This document shows, piece after piece, positions 47,151-59,190 of a stretch of DNA of 64,000 nt. The notes below the pieces were generated by a model. It had not been told where the DNA came from, did no database searches, and worked only from the letters and a program-made list of their open reading frames with translations. Location of the stretch: assembly GCA_027604505.1 (NCBI GenBank), contig JADIIX010000072.1, positions 46,730-110,729 of the forward strand. Direction: 5' to 3'. Every line of letters starts with the position of its first letter. Positions within the stretch are counted from its first letter, which is position 1. This stretch comes from Gonapodya sp. JEL0774. Taxonomy: Eukaryota; Monoblepharomycota; Monoblepharidomycetes; Monoblepharidales; Gonapodyaceae. A program made the position numbers and the translations under genes.

Positions 47151-49066
47151 TCACAACCAAAGATCCACTGCAACAACACTCAGAATCCCAGGCAGCTAGA
47201 TTGACTATCTAGCTGGAAGCTCGCACATCGGCAATTAACGTCAGGGATACGCCATCACGGTAGATAATCTGTCTGACTGAATGTATTCCGACGAACCCAT
47301 AAAACTGTAAAATGCAGCCACCGGACTACGCTGGGTTGCCACAGCCTCTCTTGAGAATTGTCTTTGATTTGGACGGGTTACCAGTTTGGGGACCAACAGA
47401 TATACCATGACTGCGAAGACCACAGCGAGAGTGAGTCACGCCAGTCCCAACCAGGCGTAAACGAATTCCTTCTCACGAACTTTTGGCATAACACTCGAAT
47501 CTGCTTCAAACCACCACTGATCATGTCCCTCTGCATCCCCACACTTCCATTCCCCGTATCCCGACTCCTTTTACCACCAGTTTTGGTGAATGTCGCTTTC
47601 AGGAAAGTCGTCACTCACGCGAAGCCTTGGCACGATATCATGGGTATTTTCGTACGTGAGTAGGCGTGTGACTATTGGTGTGAGGACTGGAAGAGGAGGG
47701 AAGGACGGGGAAAAGGAATGATATCTTGGTGGGGTTCACTGGAAGTGCCTGTTTTTTCACATCTCTCCAACTTGCCGCGTGGCAACCATGCCGACGTCAC
47801 AACTCATGACAATATTGTGCAACACCAGATGACCGCACCGAAGAAGCGAAAAGGGTCAGTCTCTTGGCCCTTCGCATTTCTCGTCGCCACTTTGCACCTT
47901 ACATGATTCAAAATAATGCCAACGAACCCCCTTTAGGTTCAGTCCCTTCTTACAGCTCACGGTGACAACATCAAGACCCGCATAGGGCTGAAATGCCGAG
48001 AGTGCGTACCTCATGTTATCTCCTGCTTCAATCGTTCACATACCAAACCAGTTGCCCTGACTGTGGTTTCACAGCGGCCATAAATGTGGTCTCATTCTTC
48101 TTGAACTCGAAGGTGACAGCGCGGTGAGTACCACGATTCCAGCTACCTCGCCGTGTTCTCAACCGCCAGCCATGCTTTCCGATGTTATCCATGACTTTTG
48201 GGGTCCGCAAATGCAAAATTGAAACTAGGGTCGGCATAAACTGCAACAGGAGCTGGAACAGCTGTCGGGTGTGGAGATCAAAAAGGTAAGTGTTGTCTGA
48301 CTCTTATGATTCGATCATACGGCCCCTCCCATTCTGAACCCCAACCGCCAATTGCGCTTCCGCGATGCTGCGCCATGCCGTCGTCCCAATCTTCCCACCG
48401 TAATAAAACAAGATGGAATTCTTCACTGAACCAAAGTTCTGATCGGGGGTGAACGAGATTGTTTGGTAGGAATGAGCTTGCACTGAAACACCTGTTGATC
48501 CACGCAGCATTAATAGCATACGATTGTTCTTTCAACCGGCTCACAAGAGCCAAGATGTGACTGAAGAGAACTCCGTATTATAAACATACAGTCCGAGTGG
48601 GAGATCTTCCTGATACGTCTGAGACCCCGAAATGTTGTCATGACATTTGGCATTGTCCAATTCATTACAACGTTGACGAGGTTCCGAGCAGCACGAAAAG
48701 TTTATTGAAAGGCTTTTAGCGTACCTTGCCGGGGTTATATCCAGTTGGTTTGTCCCTGGCGCCTGGTGGCAGAGAAACACGTGAGAGCGACTGTCAAACT
48801 CAGACAGTGTCATCATTATTGTATAATTCAGCTGTTTCGGAATCCACCTATATCATCTCCCTCGGGCAAGGCAAACATCTGTTGCGACACCAGGTTCATG
48901 TTTTCCAGCCATTCCATTCATCCACGAACAATAATCACCGAATAGCCATTGTACATTTTGAAGCTGAAGATCACTTACCGCGAAGTGGAGTGTGGTATTG
49001 CATTGACGGAGGCCAGTGCACAGCTGTCACTCTGTTTTTAACCTCCCTTCAAGATTCAAACATCAC
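47151..49066. other. 1.9 kb intergenic region with a possible small gene
   Basis: This lies between the cyclin start (minus) and the Btz gene (plus), so both promoters are here. Minus strand 48028-48816 contains coding-like pieces next to splice signals: TYQEDLPLGLYVYNTEFSSV, HSYQTISFTPDQNFGSVKNS, PAPVAVYADPSFNFAFADPK and AVTFEFKKNETTFMAAVKPQ. Together they suggest a small multi-exon, perhaps secreted, protein. I could not join them in one phase, so no CDS is called. The rest shows nothing. Confidence 0.4.
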
Positions 49067-52000
49067 ATGACCTCCCGCATCAAATCACGCCGCCGACTGC
49101 CCATACGAGAAGATGAAGGAGAAGATTTTGGGGAGGTGGTAGTTGCGGGAACTACAACGCAATCGGACGCCGAGGAGGAGGACGAGGATATTGCGGATGA
49201 GTTTTTGAGCGAGGAGGAGGAAGAAGGTGGGGAGGAAGGTGAGTTGTTTCTGAGAGAAGTCATGTCGTGAGGGTAGGAGTGGTGTTAGGAATGTGAATCA
49301 GTTGGGAATGCTGCGGAGCTTGGGAGTTGGTTTGGAGTGGCGATTGTGGTATTCAGGTTGTTCCATCATGCTAATGAGTATTTTGATTTTCTTAACGAAC
49401 TAACTTTGACAATCATTTCCTCTGCAGATGCCGATGCTCTCGGCAGACGGGGTCAGCCGAACACCGATGCGACAGCCTCTGAGACAGCAGAGACGCAGCC
49501 GACCACAACATCAGGCGATGGGGCACAGGTCCCCGACCTAAAAGTGGCCGTAGCAACCCAACAACGTGACGAAAATGTCACGCCTAACGTAGATGCTGTG
49601 TCGACTCCTCCACCAACAACCTCGGATATAGACCATCAAGTCCCGGACGAGACTGTAGAGGACAGAGCCGCTGCGGGAGAAGAGAATAAAGCAGGAGAAG
49701 AGAACACGGCACCTATATCTTCTGTGGTGGAGTCCTTTGACGTTGGGGCTTTGGACCAGAACGATGATGATGTGCCCACACGACGGAAATCTACTGCGGC
49801 GGAGAGGAAAGAGCGCAAAAGACAAACTCAGGCGACATGGGGAGAGAACGGGAGGAGGAGACGGGAGGGGGTTACGTCGACACTTGGGGGAGCAGAAGAA
49901 TCCAAGGCGTGGGGCGATAGTGCGGCCACGGAATCTGTCACGGACGGGCAGATTGGAGACGAAGCCTCGTCGAAGCTCACACAATCTGTAGATCCGGGTC
50001 CTGATTTCGCACGCCGTGCTCCAGTGGTTAAACCGCGGTGGGGATTCCATGACGACCGAGGTTACGAGCCACCCCGCCGTTGGCGTGGCCGTGGAACGAG
50101 AGGCCCTGCAGCGTTCTCGGATCGCGGTGATAATGCAGTGGAGGAGGAGGATGAGGCAGCTAGGTCGGAAGCACCGCCCGACCGGTTCACGTCTCGCGTT
50201 GGCAGTGCGGGTATCTTCCAGCGGGATGATGAGGCGCTCCGGGAGCCGGCGGGGACTGGAGTGAGAGGTGGACAGACTGATGGAGCCGGTCAGATGAGGG
50301 GCGGTAGAGGTAGTCGGGGCTTTGCCCCTTGGGACCGATCTGGCGGTGATAGGGGCAGGGGTCGGGGGGCTGGTAGCTTTGGCGGGGACCGCTGGGCCAG
50401 TGGCAACGGTGGAGCGTTCGATCCATTCCGGTGAGTACACCTGTTTCGTTTGGTAATGCGGAGGACTTGGGCATCACTTTGAATCTCGTGGGTACTCTTT
50501 TCTCACTCTCACGGCCAACCATTGGATATGCGGCCCTCTAAATAATTCAGGCCCAAACGTTACGACCTATGGGAGTCCCCCGTTGGACCCGATGGCGGTC
50601 CGGATGGCGGAGGCCGCAATCGTTGGGGCCACGACAAGTTTGAAGAACTACAAGATGAGCCTGAAGATTCGCGATTCACACCGGATGGGGACAGATTCCA
50701 GTGGGGTAGAGGCCGGGGTCGGGGTAGGGGCCGGGGAGGTTTCAGGGGCGGAGGATTCCACGAGAGCGGGAGGGGAGCTTCGAGCACTGGGAATGGAGCA
50801 AGGTCGCATCGGCCTCCTTCCAGCTTGTCGGGAGCAAAGGATGGAGGAGGAAGTGTCACGGACAATGGAGGACCAGTTTCCAGTCAATCTTACGCAAGGA
50901 CAGTCACGGGTGGACGGAAGGAAAGGTCAAGGGGTCAGGCATCCACTCCTCCGTCCGCTACCTTCGTGCCGCCACCGGAGCCGATGCCAGGGGTGCCGCC
51001 TGGTGATTCTAACACCACGTATGATGTAATTGTAACCGGCTTGGGGCAGGACTTGACGAATGAGAGCGGAGCGGCCGTTACTGTTGATGCCGATGCTGCT
51101 TCATCGACAGGTTGGAATCGTCTCCCGGAAGCCGATGAAGCGTCTGGTGCGAACGGTTTGCCTGGTCAGTTGGAAGGACCTGGGACAGCTCCAGCAGACA
51201 GCAAACCTGGCAAGACAGACGTACAAATGGATTCTTCAACTAACATAGATCTGTCTTCGGCTGAAGGACCTCATGAAAGGGCTCGTAGCAGGGGACGAGG
51301 TCGAGGCTTTGTTGAAGGTTGGCGTGGTACATTCAGGGGAGGAAGGGGAGCATTCGAGGGAGTGCGTGGTGGTTACGAAAGAGGACGCGGAAGCTACGAG
51401 AGGGGTACGTATGATAGCAGCTACAGAGGCGGTCGTGCTAGATATGAAGGAGGACGGGGGGGGTTCGAAAGCGGACGTGGGCGTTTCGAGGGAGATCGTG
51501 GGGGACGAGGCGGCCACGACAGAGGTCGTGGAGGTTTTCGTGGAGGTTTTGATAGTGGTGGCAGAGGATTCAGAAGTGCTGCACGAGGTGGTTCAAGTCG
51601 GGAGGGGAATACCAACCCTTACCAACAGACCAATGGCCACGGCGCTCAGGACTGGACGCAGTTTAAACCAACAAAGGAAGCAGCATCGGGAAATAATTCG
51701 GAAATGGATGCGACCGCGACGCCATCTGAACGCAAGGATCCAAAGTCAGGATCTGCGGTAATTGTGCAGTCTGATCTCAATTCGTCTGCAATTGGCAGCA
51801 AGGAAGAGGAGCCTGTTGTGGAGTTCAGTGACTTTGTACGTGGGGAAATGACGCCTAAAGTACCTCAACAGGATGAGACATCGAGCAAATCAGGCTGGGG
51901 AGATTTCTCCACCGCGCACGTGGATGATGGTCCGAAATGGGACGTGAGTACAGATACGGAACCTGCAGTCCCGTTGGAAGAACCACAGCGGAGTGTCGAG

Positions 52001-52819
52001 AAGAAGCGATACAGCAACAAAGCAGGTGCGGAGTGGCAAAGCTACGGGCAAGGATATGGGCAGGCGCAAAGAATTATGCCGACACTACCTACGCTTGGTG
52101 TGACGCGGGGATCTCCAGCGTTGAGGAATGGTGTGTGATTGTTAAAGTTTCTTTTGAAAGGTCAAGGCAACAGAGTTCTGATGTCAGCCAAATCTGCAGT
52201 TGATGCCCCCGAGTTCACGCCGACAAGTTCTCCCGACAATGTCTTTCCGTTTGAACCTGTGGTAGCTTCTGAGGGCAACTGGTCCGGTTCTATTTCCAAC
52301 TCGTCAACTCGTCGCCGGGATCAATCGTGGGCAAATCCGGCTGCTTATGTTCCACCAATTGCGTCCTCAGAGATCTCCCCTGCGTTTCCCCTTGGAGGTC
52401 AGATGGTCGTCCAACCAATGATGACCGCAACAGGTCAAATGGTGCTGATGACAGAAAATGGACTGATGATTCCAGCAGCCATGCCGATTGGGGCCACCGC
52501 CGGGGCCGCACAAGTACCCGGCATGTATGGGATGCAAGGAATGGGACAAATGCAGAATCTTCCGGGATTGCAGGATTCCCAATCTCAGCAATTCTACCAA
52601 ACAACATATTACTCTACCCCGAACCCCTGGGGAGCCAACCAATATTTTGATCCCGGTTCTTCAAATGGGACCACATATTACCCCCCAACTGCATCCACAG
52701 GGTTTTTCCTGACACCACAAAACTCAACACCAAATCCTAGCGAGGTCGTTGCTCTTCCTAAACCGAATCCAGTCAAACTTTCTGCGCCGGTGAAAGCAGA
52801 TGCAGATGCTCCACAGTGA
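49067..52819 (+). CDS. Btz/CASC3-like exon-junction-complex protein, Arg-Gly-rich
   Basis: Exons are 49067-49238, 49428-50430, 50551-52130 and 52188-52819, giving about 1128 residues. The acidic N-terminus (EEEDEDIADEFLSEEEEEG) is followed by a Btz-like region: VVKPRWGFHDDRGYEPPRRW, then RPKRYDLWESPVG and NRWGHDKFEELQDEP. The pattern of a HDDRG element followed by W-HDKF matches the eIF4A3-binding segment of Barentsz/CASC3, a core exon-junction protein coupling splicing to mRNA fate. Between and after these lie many RG/RGG repeats (GRGRGRGRGGFRGGGF and a 130-residue block near the middle), typical of RNA-binding and arginine-methylated proteins. The C-terminus is Gln/Met/Tyr-rich (GMYGMQGMGQMQNLPG), prion-like in composition. 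Intron 3 can be read as 52131-52187 (57 nt, preferred) or 52131-52160 (30 nt). Assignment rests on motif order only. Confidence 0.7.
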
Positions 52820-52980
52820 TGACACCAGTGTTCGGACTGGGAGTTTAGATAAGGTGTAGGCTTTAAGAGCAATCAAAACCAATTAACTTGAATGCTACTC
52901 GGTCCATACAAGAAATGACGTGCACTTAACTTGATTCTGAACTCAGCCTCTCGTTCCTCGATTCGCAAGCTCTTTGCTTA

Positions 52981-55900
52981 ATGAGCTCAGATGTTTCCCT
53001 CCGACAGTTTGGGAATGGCAGGACGATTTCAGGAGACGCGCTTTCAGAGGCGGATGATCTCTCTGCAGCAAGCTCCCCTAGCGTCGGATCGCTGCAACCG
53101 ATATCCCTCCGACCTGCCATACGGGCAAGAAGGGATGGATCATCATTGTCCATCTCATTGAGCTCTCTTACAAATGAGAGAAATCGACCGTCGACATCGT
53201 CGACATTGGGCCATTGTTCAGTGAAGACACGAAATGAAGGGAACTTCAGGACCCTTAATGCGGACTCAGAACACTCTTCAATGAATTTTCACTCCACGCG
53301 TGGGCAAATGCCTCCTTTGGTGTTGCATAAGTACTTGTTAGTGGATGAAGTGCCTGGGAAACTGCTCGACGAGAATCGTCAAGAGTTCCAGCCCCTTCGC
53401 CGCTCACAGTCATGTAAAGAGCGACCAGCTGTAAGATGGACTCCGAGTAAAGTCCACGGCTTCAAGAATGACACTTCCTCGAATTGTTTGGTTCATTCCG
53501 GAGTGCTTACTACAACAGATAACTTTGCCGCTAGTCTCTCTCCGGGGATAAGAGCAAGTCATTGCCCACACGAGTCGCATATAAACAGTGATGTATCGTC
53601 GCTTGCGTCGTCATTTCGACATTCGCCAGATCGTGCCTCCGTTTCCGGCCCGCCATTAGACATACCAACCCCAGGCAGCGTGTCGTCTACACTATCCAAA
53701 CTCCTTCAATCTAGTCCACTGAGCTGGCCTCGTCGCAGCAGTGGCAGCATTGTCGATTCCTCCGGAGATTCAGTTGACTCGGCGACCGGTCGATTTGCAT
53801 TTGCACCCCCCAATTCAAACCGTGATCTGGCAAAGCCCGTGGCCCCTGTACGAAGCTCGAGTCTTCCTGTCTCTGTCTCTTCTGGGGCATCACCGAACTC
53901 GCCTGCTGCCAGCAGTGTGCGAAGATTTTACGAAATGGTGACTAAGGCAGGCATTGTAGACGATGCCGACAACGAAGGTGAAGATAGAGTTCCGCCGTTA
54001 GTGCAGGGACTGGAGTCATCAGTCTTGGAAGTCCAGCCGATGAAATCAGAATCACGAACATCGCAGAAGGAGCTTTCAGCGACGCAAGACCCGCGGCCAC
54101 CACAGCGTAGACATTCAGCTATCTCCACCTATTCTGCGTTTGATATGGGCGCCTCTAGTGTCGCAATATTGGATGAGCGCACAGTTGGAATTGATCGCAC
54201 GGAACACGTTCTGGAGGAAGAGCTACTGCTGGCGAAGAATTTCGCGAATGCTGAAGTGGCCTTAATTCTTGATAGTATGGTTCAAGATACAATTTTGTGG
54301 TCGGCCATCGCTGGGTTCAAGGAGAGACGTGGGGACTTGTCCGATGAGAGCAACAACCTGCCTGGTGGTTTCATGCGCTCCCAGAGCTGGCCTATGACGC
54401 ATTTGTGTGAGAGAACTGACTTCAATTGCTTGAATTAACTCAGCAGCTGAAATCATTTCTTACTTTTCTTTATTCAGCTTTGTCTAGGCTCTCATTTCTG
54501 ACGAGATTGGCGCAACTCGCCCGAAAAATATTGGCGGTCTCTCCAGAACAAATCTCGGACATAGTAGTTTCCCAAGGTATATCTGATGCCTTAAAGTTAC
54601 TTATGGAGGAGCAAGAACACCTGCTCATGGCGGCTACCGAGACCTCGGAGCTTTTGATGCGATTGATGTACGCATTCGCTCCAGTTGCTCGAACGGTGGA
54701 CTCACTGGTGAGTCACAGTCACGAGGAAAAAGTTAGCGGCAGGATTTACCTAGGCATGCTAATTATCGCCTTTAGAACCGTTATCGGAAGTTGCACGAAA
54801 TTCCAGACGATGAATCCATTCTTGACGAATCATCCACATCAAAGGGGATCACTGCTGAGCCCTTGAGATCCAAAACCTCCTTGCCTTCGTCATCGCGCTC
54901 TCTCTATAGTTCCGGAGACGATTTGGAGCACTCGGGACTTTGGGACCGCCGATCATCTCCGAGAAGGTCACACGACCCAAGACTTCGAACGTCAACAACC
55001 ACATCGCTAGCTAGCTCTTTCGGATCGTTAGTATCGAAATCGGACATGAAGACACCAAATTTGCTCGGTGATAGTCAGAAAGCGATTGCGTTGAGAACTG
55101 GTGTACGGGAAGTCCGGCGTCATCGTCCATCGTATACTGACAAATCGAGCGACACTGCACTGCAAACTGCCGATGACATAGATTCCTGCACCAGTCAAGT
55201 TCAGAGTGTTGTCGGAATACGGTCACCAAATGTTGTCTCAAAAAATTTCACTGCAGATCCGACAGTTCCGCTTCAGACAGAGCAGTGCCCAGACAGCAAG
55301 GACCCGAACGAGACCAAATCAACAGCGCAGAGTGCACAGACGGCGAACATTTCCGGACCTAAAAATAGTCCAGACGGTTCTTATCATGACCAAACAGAAC
55401 CGTCTTCGAACGAGCATAAAGCAGATACGAAGTCAAAACAGAATTCTACTCCTTCTGCTTCATCGAGAATCATCTGGTGGAAAAAAGCACCCACAAGGTT
55501 TGTATTGCGGCACCCGCCTACCTCTTCGGAAGCACAGCTGATCATTCTACTAGGGCCGAAGAACTTCGTCGACCAAATGCGTTGTACCAAAAGGTGGTTC
55601 TGGCGTTTCGGTGGATTTTGCGGTGTTCCCAATTATCCACGCATCTACTATTTATGTTGACAGAGTCCGTCAATTTGGAAGAGCATCCGGTCTGCAATTT
55701 CTCAGCTCCCGTCCACACCAGCAGGTTACTCTCACGCAAGCAGCAGTCCGGCTTTGCCTACGAGTGTCAATTTCCATGAGACCAGCGCCAGTATGAGTGT
55801 TAACAATGCAGGTGACACTGCGTCGCAACACGGCTCATCTTCTGAGAGCACGGCCCCCTCACCTACTATCCCACTCACTGTGAGTTGATTTGATTTGTCT

Positions 55901-58900
55901 CCACAATTTTGGAGGTTGGGCACCTCCGACAAATAATGTACTCTTCAGCAACCACGCGCCAGCATACCCCCACCTTCTGCAAGCGTTATTCTTTGTCGCA
56001 TTTGTGAAGAGTACGTTACTGTGTCTGATCTCGAAGATCATACGAAGCTGTGCGTGTTGCTCCGCGAACGAGATCTTGCTACGGAGGGCTTCAACCTCAA
56101 ATTACTTCGGATGAGCGGACAGTTTCAGGTTCATGCACAGCGTTTGGTAAGTTTACTTGGAGCTCTATATATGTGGGTGAATCTAGCAACCCAAGTTTGC
56201 AACGGGCCGAAGGAAAAATATGCGGAGGACACCAAACTTCGCAGCGCGAGGATTGCTCGCAATATGAGCTCTTATGCATCGAGGCGAGTATGGTGCATAA
56301 TATCTATAGTTCTTCATCAAACTGATGAGATGAGAACAGATCAGCTAGAGTGGACGAATCTCACTCCAAGGACGCAGTTGCCAAGTGCACCAGGTACCGA
56401 CTAAAAATAGGCAAATACCTCGATTGTGAGCCCAACAAGCTTCTCGCTTTGGACAATGAAGTTCTCACGTTATCCATGGAGCTCGCATCTGTGGTATGTG
56501 GCACTGTGCTTTGGGTGAGGTGGAAGTAGGAGATAAACAATCCCTTTAGGTGGAGGCGAAGCGAGAATCATTCATAGCGTATCGCATTCAGTATTCGGGA
56601 TTACGCTATGCAGAGCGTCAGTCTGTGGATCTGCGAAACAATTCTACGTGTACCGCGATGCCGAGTGTGGTCTCACCTCGCAGGAATCGGCCGAATCTTT
56701 CAATTGACCCCAACACTCGCGCAGGCTCGAGTCTGCTCACTCCCACATCTGTAACTGACTCTAACTCTGCCATCACCTCGGAAGTCTCGACAACCAGCAT
56801 TCGAAAGGCTGGAAGCACATCTTCGGTCGCCTCACCCACAGACCAAGACGGGGGAACTGGAATATCAAGGTACCAAAAGCCAAAAAAAATTTCAATATTT
56901 GCTGCGATGCTTCGAGGTGGATTGCAGACACGCAACAATAGTGCTCAAAGTGATACAGTGCGTGTGTTGCTTTTATGTACTGTTTCACCATTCAACTGAA
57001 ACCAGGTCCAATCGAAACGACAAGCTTATCTCACAAAAGCGCCGCTCTCGGACCGCTCCGAGCATTAAGGAGTTTGAGATAATCAAACCCATCAGTCGAG
57101 GTGCCTTTGGGTGAGGTTTCGCCGTTGAAAATCATGTACTTACATGCATGTCCCTAAATTGGATCTTTTGGTTGCAGGAAAGTGTACCTTGCTCGGAAAA
57201 CAACGACGCAGGATCTGTATGCGATTAAGATAATGAAGAAGGACAACTTATCGAGAAAGAACATGACCTCTCACGTTCTTGCCGAGAGGAAGGTCCTCGC
57301 TCTTGCTAGAAACCCATTTGTTGTTCGGCTTTTCTACGCTTTCCAGAGCAAGGAGTATTTGTACCTCGTCATGGAGTACCTGATTGGTGGTCAGAGTCCA
57401 CTCCCACAGGTCAAAACATATAAATTCTGAGCATCCGTTTTTCACTCTGCCCCGATAGGTGATCTCAGTTCGCTGATTCGTGCATTTGAATCTTTTCCGG
57501 AAGAAATGGCCAGAGTTTATATTGCAGAGGTCATTCTCGCCTTGGAGTATTTGCACGCCAACGGCATCACACACAGAGATCTGAAACCTGATAGTGAGTC
57601 AGATTGACATATGAATCTTTAATGCATCTCACCTTTTCACGCTTCAAATGCGTGTAAAGATATGCTCATAAATGGCGAAGGGCATATAAAACTGACAGAT
57701 TTTGGGTTGTCACGCATTGCACCCATCGAAGGTAAATTTGAAAGTGTCGTATGGTAGCCTTGGGTTGCGCGTTCTCATTTTATTCCCGCAACAAACCACC
57801 TGATGCTGGTATTTTCCGCAACGTCGTAATGTTGTTGGCACTTTCCTGGAAGGTGAGATGAGCAAGGAAGCACGCATGCCGAACTCGATTCCATCAGCAA
57901 TTCGGAATGACGAGAAGCCAGAGGATGGAAAATCAGGAGCTGCTGTAATGACGACCTTAGTGAGATCAATATCCCGTCCGAAGAGAAGTGGCGCGAAAGG
58001 AGCTATAGGGACTCCTGACTATTTGGCCCCGGAGCTTCTACTGGGATTGGGACACGGTAAGTCCCATTCATCGATGGCCAAAAGAGTGTTTTTCCTCTAC
58101 ATCATGCCTATGCAAAGATGCTGCCGTTGACTACTGGTCGCTGGGATGCTGCCTGTATGAGTTCCTGGTGGGAGTACCACCTTTCTCTGACGAAACACCA
58201 GAGCTCATATTCCGCAATATCTTGGAATGTTGTGAGAACCCTCCACGTGATTGTGAAACGAATGCTGCACAACTAATTTCGCATTGTTCATCAGCAATCA
58301 CGTTCCCTGATGGTATGTCGCACGCAGCACGAGATTTGATCTCAAAACTCCTGGAGCCGGACCCGAAGCTCCGATTGACACTTTCAGGTTAGATCTGACG
58401 GATTTTCTTTTTGTCCAAAAGCAATATCTTCGCTGACAAATCCCGGCGCTAGGTGCGAGGTCTCATATTTTCTTTCGTGATGTCAACTGGGATGAACTTA
58501 GGAACCAAGATGCTCCTTTCGTTCCAAATCCGTCCGATCAGCTGGATACGAGCTATTTTGATCGTACGTCTTTGCTCCGTTATGTGCGGCCCAATCCAAT
58601 ATCGATGACGCCATCACGGAACTTCACAGCACGAAATGAAAGCCCTGATCCCATGGCACAGCCAATTTCCCAACAAAATCTCGAAAAGAAAGTTGAGAGG
58701 TCGGCAGTACTTGAAACCACTGGCAATATTGAATCGCCACGAAGTGAAAGAACAGCTACGAGCATACTACCCGCACTGACTCGTCGCGATTCGACGGCAC
58801 GATACTATGAAGACTCGGAGGTGGTGCAGTCATTGCACTCCCCAAAAAGACAACGTCGGTGGGGCTTTCAAAAGGGGAAGAGCAGGAGTGTTCCCGAATC

Positions 58901-59030
58901 ACCCATCGATAAATCTATGAAATCTGTTTCCGATGAATTCGAGCAATTTCATTTTGTGAACGTGAGCTGGCTCGAGCAACAGAATCGAGAAGCTGTTAAG
59001 GGGGAGGCAGGAGATTCTGTCTGTACGTAA
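52981..59030 (+). CDS. Rim15/Cek1/Greatwall-like AGC protein kinase
   Basis: Exons are about 52981-54406, 54478-54707, 54776-55497, 55666-55879, 55949-56287, 56335-56493, 56550-56965, 57006-57110, 57178-57389, 57459-57593, 57660-57731, 57853-58056, 58118-58387 and 58453-59030, about 1693 residues. A zinc element [20 protein letters not shown] then LC matches the C2HC finger of Rim15/Cek1. The kinase reads [76 protein letters not shown] and [19 protein letters not shown]. Between DFG and GTPDYLAPE lies an insert of about 60 residues, the Greatwall-family feature. The AGC tail ends in [11 protein letters not shown]. In fungi these kinases act under nutrient control and phosphorylate endosulfines to inhibit PP2A. 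The 800-residue N-terminus is Ser-rich; no PAS domain was recognised. Junctions at 55666 and 56965/57006 are weak. Confidence 0.85.
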
Positions 59031-59190
59031 TGAATGTTCATTCCGGTGATGTCCGACACCAACTGATGCAGAGCTATCATCGCATGCGATCCTCCCAACC
59101 CCGAGTGTAGTCATACGAGCCGCTCGAAATGTCGAGTGAGAGGCAGGTAGATCTTTCTTTTGAGTTCATATTTATATACATATGTAGTGG
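59031..59190. other. short convergent 3' region
   Basis: Only 160 bp separate the kinase stop (plus) and the Sac3/GANP stop (minus), so the two 3' untranslated regions probably overlap. ATATTTATATACATATG near 59167 is AT-rich. Confidence 0.5.
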
